From positions 124,001-188,000 of the forward strand of contig CAKZQC010000027.1 of assembly GCA_937139495.1 (NCBI GenBank): DNA of 64,000 nt, in the 5' to 3' direction. Below, one piece after another: positions 19,490-28,588 of the stretch. The notes below the pieces were generated by a model, which was given only the letters and a program-made list of their open reading frames with translations, was not told the origin of the DNA and did not search any database. Within the stretch, counting starts at the first letter, position 1. Each line of letters begins with the position of its first letter. The position numbers and the translations under genes were made by a program. Source of the DNA: an uncultured Saprospiraceae bacterium. GTDB taxonomy: Bacteria; Bacteroidota; Bacteroidia; Chitinophagales; Saprospiraceae.

Positions 19490-19843
19490 TTAGGGATAAG
19501 CTCTAAATTGTTTGAACTCAAACAGCACTGTCTTTTTTCCGTTTACTTCTTCTATTACTTTTCTATCAGAAGTACTTGCCACACAAGTGATTCCTATTTC
19601 TTGCAGTAAGTTTACCAAAGCATAAGTAAACGTCATTTCTCCCATCAAGTGTACATCTGTTGGCTCTTCTTTTTGTATTTTATCTACATAAGTCGCTGCT
19701 AGAGCCTCTACCTCTTCCGTTGTCCAATCAGGATTTATTACAGGAAAAGGCATATCTTTTACTTCGCCATACTTCGTTTGAGCGGCTTCTAGCTGCACGA
19801 TGTTCCATCTGCTTGATGGGTGATTGCTTAGGTTTAGTAGCAT
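19490..19843 (-). CDS. Small Cmr-operon protein of unknown function (117 aa)
   Basis: The last gene of the cmr operon, 6 nt after cmr6. The protein begins with a beta strand and loop, MLLNLSNHPSS. It then has a FPVINPDWTTEEVEALAATY helix, a VHLMGEMTFTYALVNLLQ segment (Gly at the end of a strand followed by a helix, as in Rossmann-like folds) and a C-terminal VLFEFKQFRAYP. It has no signal or TM segment. I recall similar small proteins next to type III CRISPR loci but cannot name a family with confidence. A CARF-like ligand-binding or ring-nuclease role is only a hypothesis from fold impression and position. Confidence 0.75.
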   Translation of the reverse strand: MLLNLSNHPSSRWNIVQLEAAQTKYGEVKDMPFPVINPDWTTEEVEALAATYVDKIQKEEPTDVHLMGEMTFTYALVNLLQEIGITCVASTSDRKVIEEVNGKKTVLFEFKQFRAYP

Positions 19844-19849
19844 GGCTTT

Positions 19850-21070
19850 TTATTGTTTAGTTTCTTTGTAAGAGGCTTGAATTACATCTCCTTTCTTACT
19901 TACTTCTACTTCCACTACTATAACTTCATCTTTTTTGAGCGGATCAATTCCTCTATAGCGATCTATTTTCACATTCTTTTGGACATTTCCCTCATATACA
20001 TATATTTCTGCATAATAGGAAGATCTTGCTGACTTCGTAATTACTCCTTCCATCTCATACTTACCTCTTTTCTTAGGTTTTAATTTATCCTTATGCAAAA
20101 ACTGTGGCTTAACCTTAGGCTTCTCTTCACAATCAATAATCTCCCCCTCTGCTGCACTATCTTCATCTGTGGACATATAACCATACCCAACAGCTGTTTT
20201 AGCTCCTATTCCATTAAAGTCTAATGCTTCTTTTAGCATAGCAAAAGTCCTGTTAACTAAATTATTATTTTCTTCTGATTTGCTTCCTATCAAAAATTTA
20301 AATTTAGTATTTTTGACAGTCAAGAAGAAGATGGGTCTTGGTGATTGCCAGTCGGCAGGTGGCTTTTTAGCACCTTCATAATAATCGGGATAGTGATTGT
20401 TCATGATGTCTGGACTAATAGTAGGTACTTCTATGGGGAAAGCATCAAAAAATGTAATTTGACCTTTCCTAAAACCTTCATCATTATCTTTGTTATAAAA
20501 GCTCTTGTAAGGTTTAGTTTCAGTAGTTCCATCTTGTACAGAAACTTCGTTAGGACAACCAAAAATATCACAAAATTCTTTATTCTGAATAGCTAGTCCT
20601 TCATTACTATCAAAGTAATTCTCTACCCAGTAGTTTCTCAATACGCCCTTGATGGCACTAGCAGGAATATAAGGAATGCCATAAGTATGATGTAGGGTCA
20701 TGCCTACTTCATAAACAGAAGCAGTTCCTAATCCTACTATCAAACGCCAATCAAATTCATTCTCGTAAGAATACGATAAGTTATACCCCAAAGAATTTAT
20801 AGCTGCATAATGTTGGCTTTGTATTTTCTGGATAAAAGAGGCATCAAAAAAATCCTTATACTCGTCTATTCTCTTAGTGGGCTGTTTGCCCAATAACCAT
20901 TTTTTATCTTCAGGAGAAGGTTTATTATTCGTTCTATCTTTACTATAAAACAGAAATTTTTCGTTTTCTGCAAAAGGGAATTTATAGTACAACAGGCTGA
21001 AGTTAACGCTATTCCCAGCTGCTTTTATTTCGTTCTCACATGATTTAAATCTAGATATTTCACTAACCAT
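19850..21070 (-). CDS. cmr6: Cmr6, type III-B RAMP subunit with C-terminal extension
   Basis: A RAMP (Cas7-like) protein that caps the Cmr backbone. The family motif IPYIPASAIKGVLRNYW is near residue 135, and the Gly-rich loop FNGIGAKTAVGYGYMS near residue 290. At 406 residues it exceeds the usual length of about 250-330. The extra C-terminal part starts near KPKKRGKYEMEGVITKS and looks like a small OB-fold or SH3-like barrel (AEIYVYEGNVQKNVKI, DEVIVVEVEVSKKGDV). The start overlaps the cmr5 stop by one base (TAATG). Confidence 0.9.
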   Translation of the reverse strand: MVSEISRFKSCENEIKAAGNSVNFSLLYYKFPFAENEKFLFYSKDRTNNKPSPEDKKWLLGKQPTKRIDEYKDFFDASFIQKIQSQHYAAINSLGYNLSYSYENEFDWRLIVGLGTASVYEVGMTLHHTYGIPYIPASAIKGVLRNYWVENYFDSNEGLAIQNKEFCDIFGCPNEVSVQDGTTETKPYKSFYNKDNDEGFRKGQITFFDAFPIEVPTISPDIMNNHYPDYYEGAKKPPADWQSPRPIFFLTVKNTKFKFLIGSKSEENNNLVNRTFAMLKEALDFNGIGAKTAVGYGYMSTDEDSAAEGEIIDCEEKPKVKPQFLHKDKLKPKKRGKYEMEGVITKSARSSYYAEIYVYEGNVQKNVKIDRYRGIDPLKKDEVIVVEVEVSKKGDVIQASYKETKQ

Positions 21071-21492
21071 TAGTCGTTGTTTTTAGCAAGCTTTCGTAGC
21101 CAATTAACAAATGCAAAAGTTTCTTGAGTAGCAAATCTATACTCTTCATTTCCCCAATTAAGTACTAGTTTTAAAAGAGCCTCTGCTTCATCTTCTGTAA
21201 GCGTTTCTTTATTAGCCTTTGTCCTAAAATCAGCATTAAAGAAAGCCATTGGTTCTATTCCTAACCACTTTATTAAGCACAAGAATACATACTCCCAATC
21301 CTTAGACTTATTTTTACCTTTGTATGCTTTTAGAACAGCAAAAGACAATGTGTTTCTTAGTCCACTATTATGCATCATCATGGGCAGAGATTCCACGTGA
21401 GAACCATACATATCCATATTTTTTTCTTCCGCTTTTTTGACAAAGTTTAAAGCTGCTAAAGCTCTTTTTTGATCTATATCTAATCTAGCCAT
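21070..21492 (-). CDS. cmr5: Cmr5, small helical subunit of the type III-B complex
   Basis: 140 residues and all helical by pattern. It starts RLDIDQKRALAALNFVKK, followed by the Cmr5-typical SHVESLPMMMHNSGLRNTL and FAVLKAYKGK. Cmr5 packs along the Cmr4 filament as the small (Cas11) subunit and helps bind target RNA. It lies one base from cmr4 and overlaps cmr6 by one base, so expression is coupled. Confidence 0.9.
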   Translation of the reverse strand: MARLDIDQKRALAALNFVKKAEEKNMDMYGSHVESLPMMMHNSGLRNTLSFAVLKAYKGKNKSKDWEYVFLCLIKWLGIEPMAFFNADFRTKANKETLTEDEAEALLKLVLNWGNEEYRFATQETFAFVNWLRKLAKNND

Positions 21493-21493
21493 T

Positions 21494-22423
21494 CTATTCT
21501 GTGATTATGGTTGGTTTGATAATACCTTTGCCTAGTGTCGCATCGCCACCTAGCTGAAAGTTCCTATTTGCTATTCCTTTTTGGAAGTAATCAAGTAGTT
21601 TTTCGTAATCTTTTTCACCTTCAAAAATACCTTTTTTACCTTCAGGCTGAAAAATAGGACTTGCCAAAACCATGGTATATAATACCGACTCAGCTGGCAA
21701 AAACTCTTCATTGAATAAATTCTCTGTTGTGCCTGTGGTATTGTCAATTTTGATACGTGCAATTACTTCTGTGTGCAGTTTTACTAAGTCGGTAAAAGTA
21801 TTGTCAGAAACTACGACTAGTTGTTTATCTAGATTTGGAATACCTAATAAAGTTTTTAACTCAATAGCAGTATTTCCAATAGATTCACTTCCTACCTTAA
21901 AAACATAATCTTCTAAGACGACTTTATCTTGATTATTTGTATTTATAATACAATTATTACTAGTTCCAACTAAGACTTGATCAGTATCCTCTAAAGATGG
22001 AATATCAAAAGTATTCGTCAACTTACAAACTCCTGTTAATTCTGATTGGAATTTTTTCAATACTTTGGGACAAGTGACCCATGCAAAAATGCCTTTTAAG
22101 GACTTGACAGGAAACAGTAATAATCGAGCATCTAAAAAGCCTAATGCTGCTGCATGTTCTGCTCCATTGGTATCTGGACCAAAAGCTAGCTTGACTCCTT
22201 CATTGACAACTGTTTTAACATTTCCAGATGATGGATAATCAATTTCATCATCGCCTTCAAAGAGTTCTCTCAAAGCTCCTTTTAAACTTGATGCTTCTAC
22301 TTTGGGGAACCCTGTGTGCTTTTCTCTCTGAATAGGCAAATCAATATAGCCTAAATCACTGCCTGTTCCTGCATGAAGCGGCGTTTTGCAGTGTAATATC
22401 AATGGTGTTGCTTTTTTGTACAT
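21494..22423 (-). CDS. cmr4: Cmr4, backbone RAMP and target-RNA nuclease subunit
   Basis: A Cas7-type subunit of 309 residues. The N-terminus TPLHAGTGSDLGYIDLPIQ is the Cmr4 signature; the Asp in this loop (D23 or D28) would be the catalytic residue that cuts bound RNA at 6-nt steps. VEASSLKGALRELF is the RAMP helix, and the C-terminus has the Gly-rich LGGDATLGKGI. A 37-nt gap separates it from the upstream CARF gene, the longest spacing in the operon. Confidence 0.93.
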   Translation of the reverse strand: MYKKATPLILHCKTPLHAGTGSDLGYIDLPIQREKHTGFPKVEASSLKGALRELFEGDDEIDYPSSGNVKTVVNEGVKLAFGPDTNGAEHAAALGFLDARLLLFPVKSLKGIFAWVTCPKVLKKFQSELTGVCKLTNTFDIPSLEDTDQVLVGTSNNCIINTNNQDKVVLEDYVFKVGSESIGNTAIELKTLLGIPNLDKQLVVVSDNTFTDLVKLHTEVIARIKIDNTTGTTENLFNEEFLPAESVLYTMVLASPIFQPEGKKGIFEGEKDYEKLLDYFQKGIANRNFQLGGDATLGKGIIKPTIITE

Positions 22424-22460
22424 GTTTTTTTAGTTTTTTATTGAGATTGTGGAATTTATT

Positions 22461-24176
22461 TTATAAAAAGTCTATATCATTCAATTCCGCTACATCTACG
22501 TGTAATAAGAACTTGTCCCAATCTACTTTGCCATCTTTAGTTAAAGTCAACTTTCTCTTTAAGACCATTGTTTTAACAGAAAACGAGGTTGAGCCTAATT
22601 CATTTTTTAATTGAGAATCTTTTTCTAATTCTTGAAAGATAATAGCAGCATTTGAAATTTCCTCATAACGAGTATCTTCTGTATCAAAATTTAAGTCGCT
22701 GAATAATTCAAAATTGAATACTAAAAATAAGACTTCAATATTTTTATCTTCTTTCTGCTTTTTATTTATTTTTATTTGCTGAAGAACTCTCGCTTTTATT
22801 TGACTCAGGTAATCATCCTCTATAGAACAGTTGATGTAAGCCCATACTGTTTTACATTCTCCCAAAACAATAGCTGAAGTATCCTTATTAATGAGACTTA
22901 TATCTATATCTTTCACGTCGTGAGCTCCTCCCTCCTCATTCAATGATATGACTGTTTCTTCTTTATGAGATAATACATCTTTTTTCTCTTTATTAAATTT
23001 AGTAGGCTTGAACGTAGGAGATAAGTCCAAGTCGTAAGGTAAATCTTTAGTTTTTCTTTTACTTCTATCTATTGCAAAGAACTTATAACAGAATAGTTCA
23101 ACTAGTGGTCCCATTCTTTTACTGTCAATTAATTGTTTCTGTTTTGAATATTTTTGAAGAAGTAAACCAATTGTAGTTGGTTTCATCTGATTATCTTCAA
23201 AGAAAAGAACTTTCTCTCTAATCATTTTTTGATATATGAAAAATATAGACGTATATTTTTCTTTTTTTTCCTGTTTTCCTATTTCTAGTATTCTTTGTTT
23301 TTGTTCATCATTCAGATTGAGTTCTTTAAATTCCTTTTGAATATGTAAGTGTTGGTGTGTTAGCTTGTCAATATTGTCTAAATCAACTAAAGCAGAATAG
23401 ATGGGGGAAATATAGTTCAATGATGACTCTCTCATTAATAGCTCCCAATGATAAATATAATCCCAATCAAAATTAATAGGCATATTTCCGATAGTAATCA
23501 ACTGGTCGCTATCTTCATAAATATAATTGAGGGGAATGCTTTCTAGCTGCCCTACAATTGTCATTATCGGTAAGAGTGCCTTATATCCTCCAGATATATT
23601 GAAAATAACATTTTCCTTATTTATCTTTTCAGTTTCATCTCTTATTATGCTGTCCACTTTCTCAATTAAATCAAGCACAGCTTCATCTTCAAAGGTATCA
23701 GCAGAATCCACTTGTAAACCTTTTATGTATTGTAATTTTTCAATCGCTATTTTTTTCCCATCTATCTTATACCCTTCAAAAAAAGCCTTGACTAAATGTC
23801 CTGCACTCATACCTATTGCAGTATCAGAACAGAGTAGATAAATTTTAAATTTAGTACCTTCACTTTCTTCTACTATTTTGCAAATTGATTTTATTTCAGC
23901 TGAGGCATTGGTGTTTTTAATGGTAGTGTCATTCTGCCACTTCGACCATCTTTTGTTATTTTTATTTGTTCCTATTAGCCAACTTTTTTTCAAGTTATCT
24001 TCTATATTCCTAAAATTATCTGTTGAATAGTCACTCGCACTTATTCCGTCGAAATTATCTAATTGATCCTTTTTAAGAATACTCTTATACTTGCTATCTT
24101 TATAAGCCCTTTTGACCTTATCTTTCAAAAAATTACTAAAAACAGAAGTGCCAACTGTTGTTATTATATGTTTCAT
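22461..24176 (-). CDS. CARF-domain nuclease with C-terminal PD-(D/E)xK domain
   Basis: 571 residues encoded between cmr3 and cmr4. Residues 1-240 form a CARF domain: the N-terminus IITTVGTSVFSNFL and the later IFNISGGYKALLP (residues 191-203) are the nucleotide-binding landmarks of the APE2256/Csm6-like CARF class. A helical, wHTH-like middle follows (about 245-350). The C-terminal part has Glu360 (GPLVELFCYKFF), Asp425 (DIDIS) and ExK (VLGECK, 440-442), the pattern of a PD-(D/E)xK nuclease as in Can1/Can2/Card1. It should be switched on by cyclic oligoadenylate made by Cmr2. There is no HEPN R-x4-6-H signature. The gene looks more AT-rich than its neighbours. Confidence 0.85.
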   Translation of the reverse strand: MKHIITTVGTSVFSNFLKDKVKRAYKDSKYKSILKKDQLDNFDGISASDYSTDNFRNIEDNLKKSWLIGTNKNNKRWSKWQNDTTIKNTNASAEIKSICKIVEESEGTKFKIYLLCSDTAIGMSAGHLVKAFFEGYKIDGKKIAIEKLQYIKGLQVDSADTFEDEAVLDLIEKVDSIIRDETEKINKENVIFNISGGYKALLPIMTIVGQLESIPLNYIYEDSDQLITIGNMPINFDWDYIYHWELLMRESSLNYISPIYSALVDLDNIDKLTHQHLHIQKEFKELNLNDEQKQRILEIGKQEKKEKYTSIFFIYQKMIREKVLFFEDNQMKPTTIGLLLQKYSKQKQLIDSKRMGPLVELFCYKFFAIDRSKRKTKDLPYDLDLSPTFKPTKFNKEKKDVLSHKEETVISLNEEGGAHDVKDIDISLINKDTSAIVLGECKTVWAYINCSIEDDYLSQIKARVLQQIKINKKQKEDKNIEVLFLVFNFELFSDLNFDTEDTRYEEISNAAIIFQELEKDSQLKNELGSTSFSVKTMVLKRKLTLTKDGKVDWDKFLLHVDVAELNDIDFL

Positions 24177-24188
24177 GTTTTCTTTCGT

Positions 24189-25265
24189 TTAAGATTGAGC
24201 TAAGGTGTAAATACCAAATCCTTGATTATCATAATCTATATCATCAAAGGCATCATTGATGGAATGTGAAGAAAAGCAATTATTAAATATTTCTTTATTG
24301 ATAACTTCTACACTATAAATGCTTCCAGCAGGAACAGCTTTACGCATATACTTAGGTTCTTTTTTTTGCATATCAAAACCTCCTATAGATATAGGTTTGC
24401 CCACACAAGCAGCTATTAATTTGACATTTACTCCATCAATAAAACTGGGTAGCCAACCTTTTTTAAAAACAGCTGGAGTTAGTAAAACAATTTTAACGCT
24501 AGATTCCTCTACAAAATTTTCGTTTGATTTAATTTCAAAATTACTAGCCTCCTCAACAGCATAATAAGTTACCACTTTAGCTTCTCCCCCCAATTTTAAT
24601 AAGCCCTTGGGTGCAAGTTCAAGTCCTTCATAATCAATAGCAAATTTAATATCCCCTAGCCTATTCATCGCTACTCTATATAGCATACCGTCAACAGTCG
24701 TATTGGTTACCCTAGAGCGTTGAATACCAATCTTATTCTCTTTGTGAATCAATTTGTTGACAGGTGTAGCTTTCAACCTAGTACAATGACCTTTTTGATA
24801 CTGTCTGAACATGTCGTTCTTCAAAAAAGATAAGTCATCTAAAGATTCTATTTCTTTATCCAACTCTAGCAAGTTAATATTAGTCTCACTACTAGAGCTA
24901 AAAAATGCTTTTCTATTATTTTGCTTTAATAGCTCTACACGAATGTAATTATCCCAATCTTCATCTTCTAAATCATCTTCAGTTTTGTATTTTTTCTGTA
25001 CCAAATCCAATGGCATGGGGAAATATGGACGTCCATCTTCTGTTACATAAATCCCCTTAATAACTAAATCCTTAGTAGGATCACCCTCTTTATTCGCCAA
25101 ATGCAATTCCTCAGGGTGTTGAGAAAAATAAGCCGAACGCAATGCTCCATAAAATACAGACGGAGGTGGCGGAAAAATGCCATTTGCCCAAGTCTCATCG
25201 CCCATCGTAAAGGGCTTGCCATCTCTAAAAAATAAAGTGTCTAAAGCTTCTATTTGAATAATCAT
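24189..25265 (-). CDS. cmr3: Cmr3, Cas5-like subunit of the type III-B complex
   Basis: 358 residues. The N-terminal motif LDTLFFRDGKPFTMGD and the FPPPPSVFYGALRSAYF segment are characteristic of Cmr3, which holds the 5' tag of the crRNA and contacts Cmr2. The C-terminal MRKAVPAGSIYSVEV is the conserved Gly-Ser region. It lies 7 nt after cmr2 and 12 nt before the CARF gene. Confidence 0.92.
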   Translation of the reverse strand: MIIQIEALDTLFFRDGKPFTMGDETWANGIFPPPPSVFYGALRSAYFSQHPEELHLANKEGDPTKDLVIKGIYVTEDGRPYFPMPLDLVQKKYKTEDDLEDEDWDNYIRVELLKQNNRKAFFSSSSETNINLLELDKEIESLDDLSFLKNDMFRQYQKGHCTRLKATPVNKLIHKENKIGIQRSRVTNTTVDGMLYRVAMNRLGDIKFAIDYEGLELAPKGLLKLGGEAKVVTYYAVEEASNFEIKSNENFVEESSVKIVLLTPAVFKKGWLPSFIDGVNVKLIAACVGKPISIGGFDMQKKEPKYMRKAVPAGSIYSVEVINKEIFNNCFSSHSINDAFDDIDYDNQGFGIYTLAQS

Positions 25266-25272
25266 TGAGAGT

Positions 25273-27108
25273 TTAATTTTCTAGTGAGTTAATGGGATTG
25301 AGTTCTTTCTGTATAAATTCACAAATCTGTAATCCATGAATCCAATTATTGAAATTATCTTCAATAACACCTTTTCCTTCTTCAAAAATGGAAAACCAGT
25401 TATCAGCAAGCGTTCTCATTGTTAAGGCATTGCTTTTATCAGAAGCTCTCAATATCGTTCGCTTCAATTCCATTTCTAAAAGCGGGTGCAACTCTTCTTT
25501 GAGTTCTCCATTTTTATTTATTAAGGAATTGAACTGAACGCCTAATACTCGGATAAATTGGTCAGCCAAATCTTCTTGTTTCATCAAGGTTATGGTCTGA
25601 AGAAATAGATCAGTTATCCATTTTTCGCCTTTTTCGTTTTTCCACTTCCAAACGGTCTCATGGATTTCGCCAGAATGCTTCAAAACCGCAATTGCAAAAG
25701 CATTTTTGGTAGGTTGGGTACTGATTCCATCTATTTTCTTGGCTTTCTTTTCCATCTGGCGAGCGTAACTCAATACTTCGCCCAAAGGGTGTTTGTAATG
25801 AGCAATAGCAACACCTGCTGAGAAAGTGAGTTTCAAGTGTGTGTAGTCTAGTTCAGTTAGTTTCTTGTTTACTTTATCATCAAACAATTCCCTCAAGTCT
25901 TTCAGAACCTCAAACAAGTGATTGAGATTGACAAATCCCAAAAAGTCATCTCCTCCAGCATATACTGTCTTGCCTTTATTGCCCGAATCTAGATAAGTAC
26001 TCGCTGCTGTTGCAAACTTACCTAGTAAACTAGAAAGATCTTCGTGTTCTTTGGCAGTTTTACATTCTGCTAGCTTCTGCCCCATTCCATCAGCATCAAA
26101 TGCCAAGATAGCATAGTACTTTGCCAACTTTAAATTTTTGTCTTTTATATCACGTTGGAGTACTTTGTATTTCTCATCGAAATTACTTCGTGTAGCTCCT
26201 TGCATTATGTTAGCAGAAGCTAATTTTGTTTCTGTATGATTTTCCTCATAAAGAAATTGATATTCTTTTTTCTCCTTTTCAGTAATCAAATTGACAAATT
26301 CGCAGTAGGATACAATATTGGTATCACAAAGCTGCTTCAAAGTATCCTTCAAAGCAATATAAGCGACGGAAGGAAATGATTCTATTTTGTCAGTTTTGTA
26401 CAATCTCTTAGCAAAACTAACCGCACACAAACCCTCTCCTTCTTGTATATGCTTTAATGTTACATTATTACCATTAGGTTGTGTTTCGTAATAAACAATA
26501 TCTTCATCAAACAAGAATTTACGTTCTTTCCACGTTTTTTTAGCGGTGCTTTTATGGATGTCTCTTTCATTTTTTCTGTAGAACTTTACATTGTATTCTC
26601 CGTTGAGCGAACATTTTCTACCCTTTTCTTCAAACTGATCGAAGTAACGCACATTCTTAACCGCTCCCATTAGGCGTTCGATAGCAGTAATATGTTTACC
26701 ATAATCTTGCTCTATAGCATTAGCAGGTTGAGCCACCCAATACATTTTTAGAAAATCTCTTAACTGAGCTTCTATTTCTTCTCTTTGCGTGGCTTGTTCT
26801 AGTACTTTTTCTGAGATGGTATTAACAAAAAAGTCTTCTAAGTGTCTTTTCAACTCGTTTCCAACTTGCTGTATATCATCACTCTCTACTAAACACAACA
26901 GGCGATTGGGCTTACTCTCTACGGTAGCCGCTGGAAAAATTAAATCTTGATCGCTCAACACTTTTTTTTCACTGATAAGCCATCTCAATGCTTCATCAAT
27001 CAAACTAGAAAGCATTTGACTACCTGCATATAAATCTTGGGTCTTTCTGGCTTGTGCTATGAACGATTGCACGGGTCCTATCGTGAATAGGAATAAATAT
27101 TTTGGCAT
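25273..27108 (-). CDS. cmr2: Cmr2 (Cas10), large subunit with GGDD cyclase site and no HD domain
   Basis: 611 residues, shorter than full-length Cmr2 of about 800-900. It begins directly with the segment FTIGPVQSFIAQARKTQDLY, which in longer family members follows the HD nuclease domain; no HD motif is seen. The palm/cyclase domains are present: LAFDADGMGQKL (about 334) and VYAGGDDFLGF with GGDD at residues 385-388. It should therefore make cyclic oligoadenylate upon target-RNA binding but lack the HD-dependent DNase. Only single Cys residues remain where zinc knuckles are common (RKCSLNG, GLCAV). Confidence 0.93.
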   Translation of the reverse strand: MPKYLFLFTIGPVQSFIAQARKTQDLYAGSQMLSSLIDEALRWLISEKKVLSDQDLIFPAATVESKPNRLLCLVESDDIQQVGNELKRHLEDFFVNTISEKVLEQATQREEIEAQLRDFLKMYWVAQPANAIEQDYGKHITAIERLMGAVKNVRYFDQFEEKGRKCSLNGEYNVKFYRKNERDIHKSTAKKTWKERKFLFDEDIVYYETQPNGNNVTLKHIQEGEGLCAVSFAKRLYKTDKIESFPSVAYIALKDTLKQLCDTNIVSYCEFVNLITEKEKKEYQFLYEENHTETKLASANIMQGATRSNFDEKYKVLQRDIKDKNLKLAKYYAILAFDADGMGQKLAECKTAKEHEDLSSLLGKFATAASTYLDSGNKGKTVYAGGDDFLGFVNLNHLFEVLKDLRELFDDKVNKKLTELDYTHLKLTFSAGVAIAHYKHPLGEVLSYARQMEKKAKKIDGISTQPTKNAFAIAVLKHSGEIHETVWKWKNEKGEKWITDLFLQTITLMKQEDLADQFIRVLGVQFNSLINKNGELKEELHPLLEMELKRTILRASDKSNALTMRTLADNWFSIFEEGKGVIEDNFNNWIHGLQICEFIQKELNPINSLEN

Positions 27109-27117
27109 AGTTTGGTT

Positions 27118-28284
27118 TTAGGATTGGATATAATTGGATTTTATTTTTACTTGCTCTATAAATTTGAGCAATAGTCTGTCATTTTCTTTTGGAAAAGGAT
27201 ATTCTCGTTTTTCCTTAGTAGTGCCTTCCTCTTTGTATAATAAGTTAGGATTATTACTCGTAAAGTGTAAGCTAGCATTAGGAGGCATAAACTTACCTTG
27301 TAAGTGCGTAACTACCCAATGATATTTACCCGCTGCATTTTTAATTATTGTTATCCATATTGGAGAAGATCTTCGTTTATAATCTTTAGGCACAAATTCT
27401 ACACTATTTTCAATCCAACCTCTTCCACTTTGAACTCCAACAGGCATTCCGAAAGCTGCTTTTTGGTCTAAAGTATCCATCGTAAATGTTCTATCTTTTC
27501 TTTTTTTAGCTCCTTTTCCCTTTCTCACCCCCCTCATCAATCCACCTATATCCTCCAAAGCTTGCTCCCAAGTAGAAAAGTCTTTTTCTGAGAAGAAAAC
27601 TTTTCTACGATTAAGCGTACTATACTCAGGAGATTGACCAAGTAGATTATTAGGATTAAATATGCTTTTAATAGCCGCCATATTTTGCTTAAAGTTATCA
27701 GCTATATTTTCAGCAGAACTTAAGTTGAAAATTAAGTCACTATCTTTAATTATATCAATATCACCTGATATACGTTTTATGCTGATAGCTCCAGCTCCTC
27801 GTCTTGCTCTAGACCCTAGACTCCCCAAGTTTCCGAATACCCAAAAACAGGCACATACTTTTAGTAAATCCTCTTTACTTCTGCTAGAAAGTCTAATTTC
27901 AAATTGATTATTAATATCTAAACCAGTCCTACCTTTTTGCAATTCAATAAGAGAATAAAATAGATAATTTAAACCATCCCTATCATTTCGCTTTATGCTA
28001 TCTATGTTGATGAAGCTCGCTTTTTTTTGGTCAAACTTGATTCTTAGAGTAACACTACTCTTTATTGGAGAGCTGTCACTTACCCCTCCAAACAATTTTT
28101 CTTCTTCTTTCAGAAGATTCTTAATACCTCCTTCTTCATCAGTTGCCAAATGTCCATTCAAGGCACGCCACCAAAAACGTAAAGCCCCTTTGATAGAAGG
28201 AGCTCTTAATTCAGGCGTTTGACCATCTGCCCCTGCCAAAAATAGGGGCGTAATGGTCTCGCAGGTAAAAGTTATTTTGTACAT
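27118..28284 (-). CDS. cmr1: Cmr1, RAMP subunit at the 3' end of the crRNA
   Basis: 388 residues and the first gene of the operon. The N-terminus has the Cmr1 signature TPLFLAGADGQTPELRAPSI followed by KGALRFWWRALNGH. GSRARRGAGAISI is the Gly/Arg-rich loop of the RAMP fold. Cmr1 contacts the 3' side of the crRNA and target. I could not find a convincing TTTG/TAnnTTTG pair upstream on the minus strand. Confidence 0.93.
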   Translation of the reverse strand: MYKITFTCETITPLFLAGADGQTPELRAPSIKGALRFWWRALNGHLATDEEGGIKNLLKEEEKLFGGVSDSSPIKSSVTLRIKFDQKKASFINIDSIKRNDRDGLNYLFYSLIELQKGRTGLDINNQFEIRLSSRSKEDLLKVCACFWVFGNLGSLGSRARRGAGAISIKRISGDIDIIKDSDLIFNLSSAENIADNFKQNMAAIKSIFNPNNLLGQSPEYSTLNRRKVFFSEKDFSTWEQALEDIGGLMRGVRKGKGAKKRKDRTFTMDTLDQKAAFGMPVGVQSGRGWIENSVEFVPKDYKRRSSPIWITIIKNAAGKYHWVVTHLQGKFMPPNASLHFTSNNPNLLYKEEGTTKEKREYPFPKENDRLLLKFIEQVKIKSNYIQS

Positions 28285-28495
28285 AGGGTTTGTATTAAAT
28301 GATTTTTATTCCAATAAAAGACTTCAATATAAAAAATAAAAATTAACACTTTGTCTTTTTGTTCAAAATAATATTCTGAGTTGTTAAATTTAAATCTGTC
28401 TTATTTTCAAAAAACAAAATGCCTTTGCTAAGGCTGGCGATGATTATAGGTTATTAATACCTGAGCAATTCTCCCCCACAAAAAAAATCAAAAAC

Positions 28496-28525
28496 TTTGT
28501 CTTTCCATTTTTTTTTGTACATTTG
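28496..28525 (+). promoter_or_regulatory. Promoter of topA (TTTG-N18-TACATTTG)
   Basis: TTTG at 28496-28499 and TACATTTG at 28518-28525 match the Bacteroidota -33/-7 pattern. The -7 box lies 63 nt before the topA ATG. The rest of the 28285-28588 gap is AT-rich and shows no CRISPR repeat or other feature. Confidence 0.6.
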
Positions 28526-28588
28526 CCAATTGAAGTTCTTACCAATTGAGCCTTATTTTTTCTGTAGTTACCAAATAGTCCATATTCT

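Noticed and set aside
28285-28588. Gap upstream of cmr1 as a place for a CRISPR array
   Set aside because: No repeated unit of 20 nt or more was seen; the gap is simple AT-rich DNA with the topA promoter.
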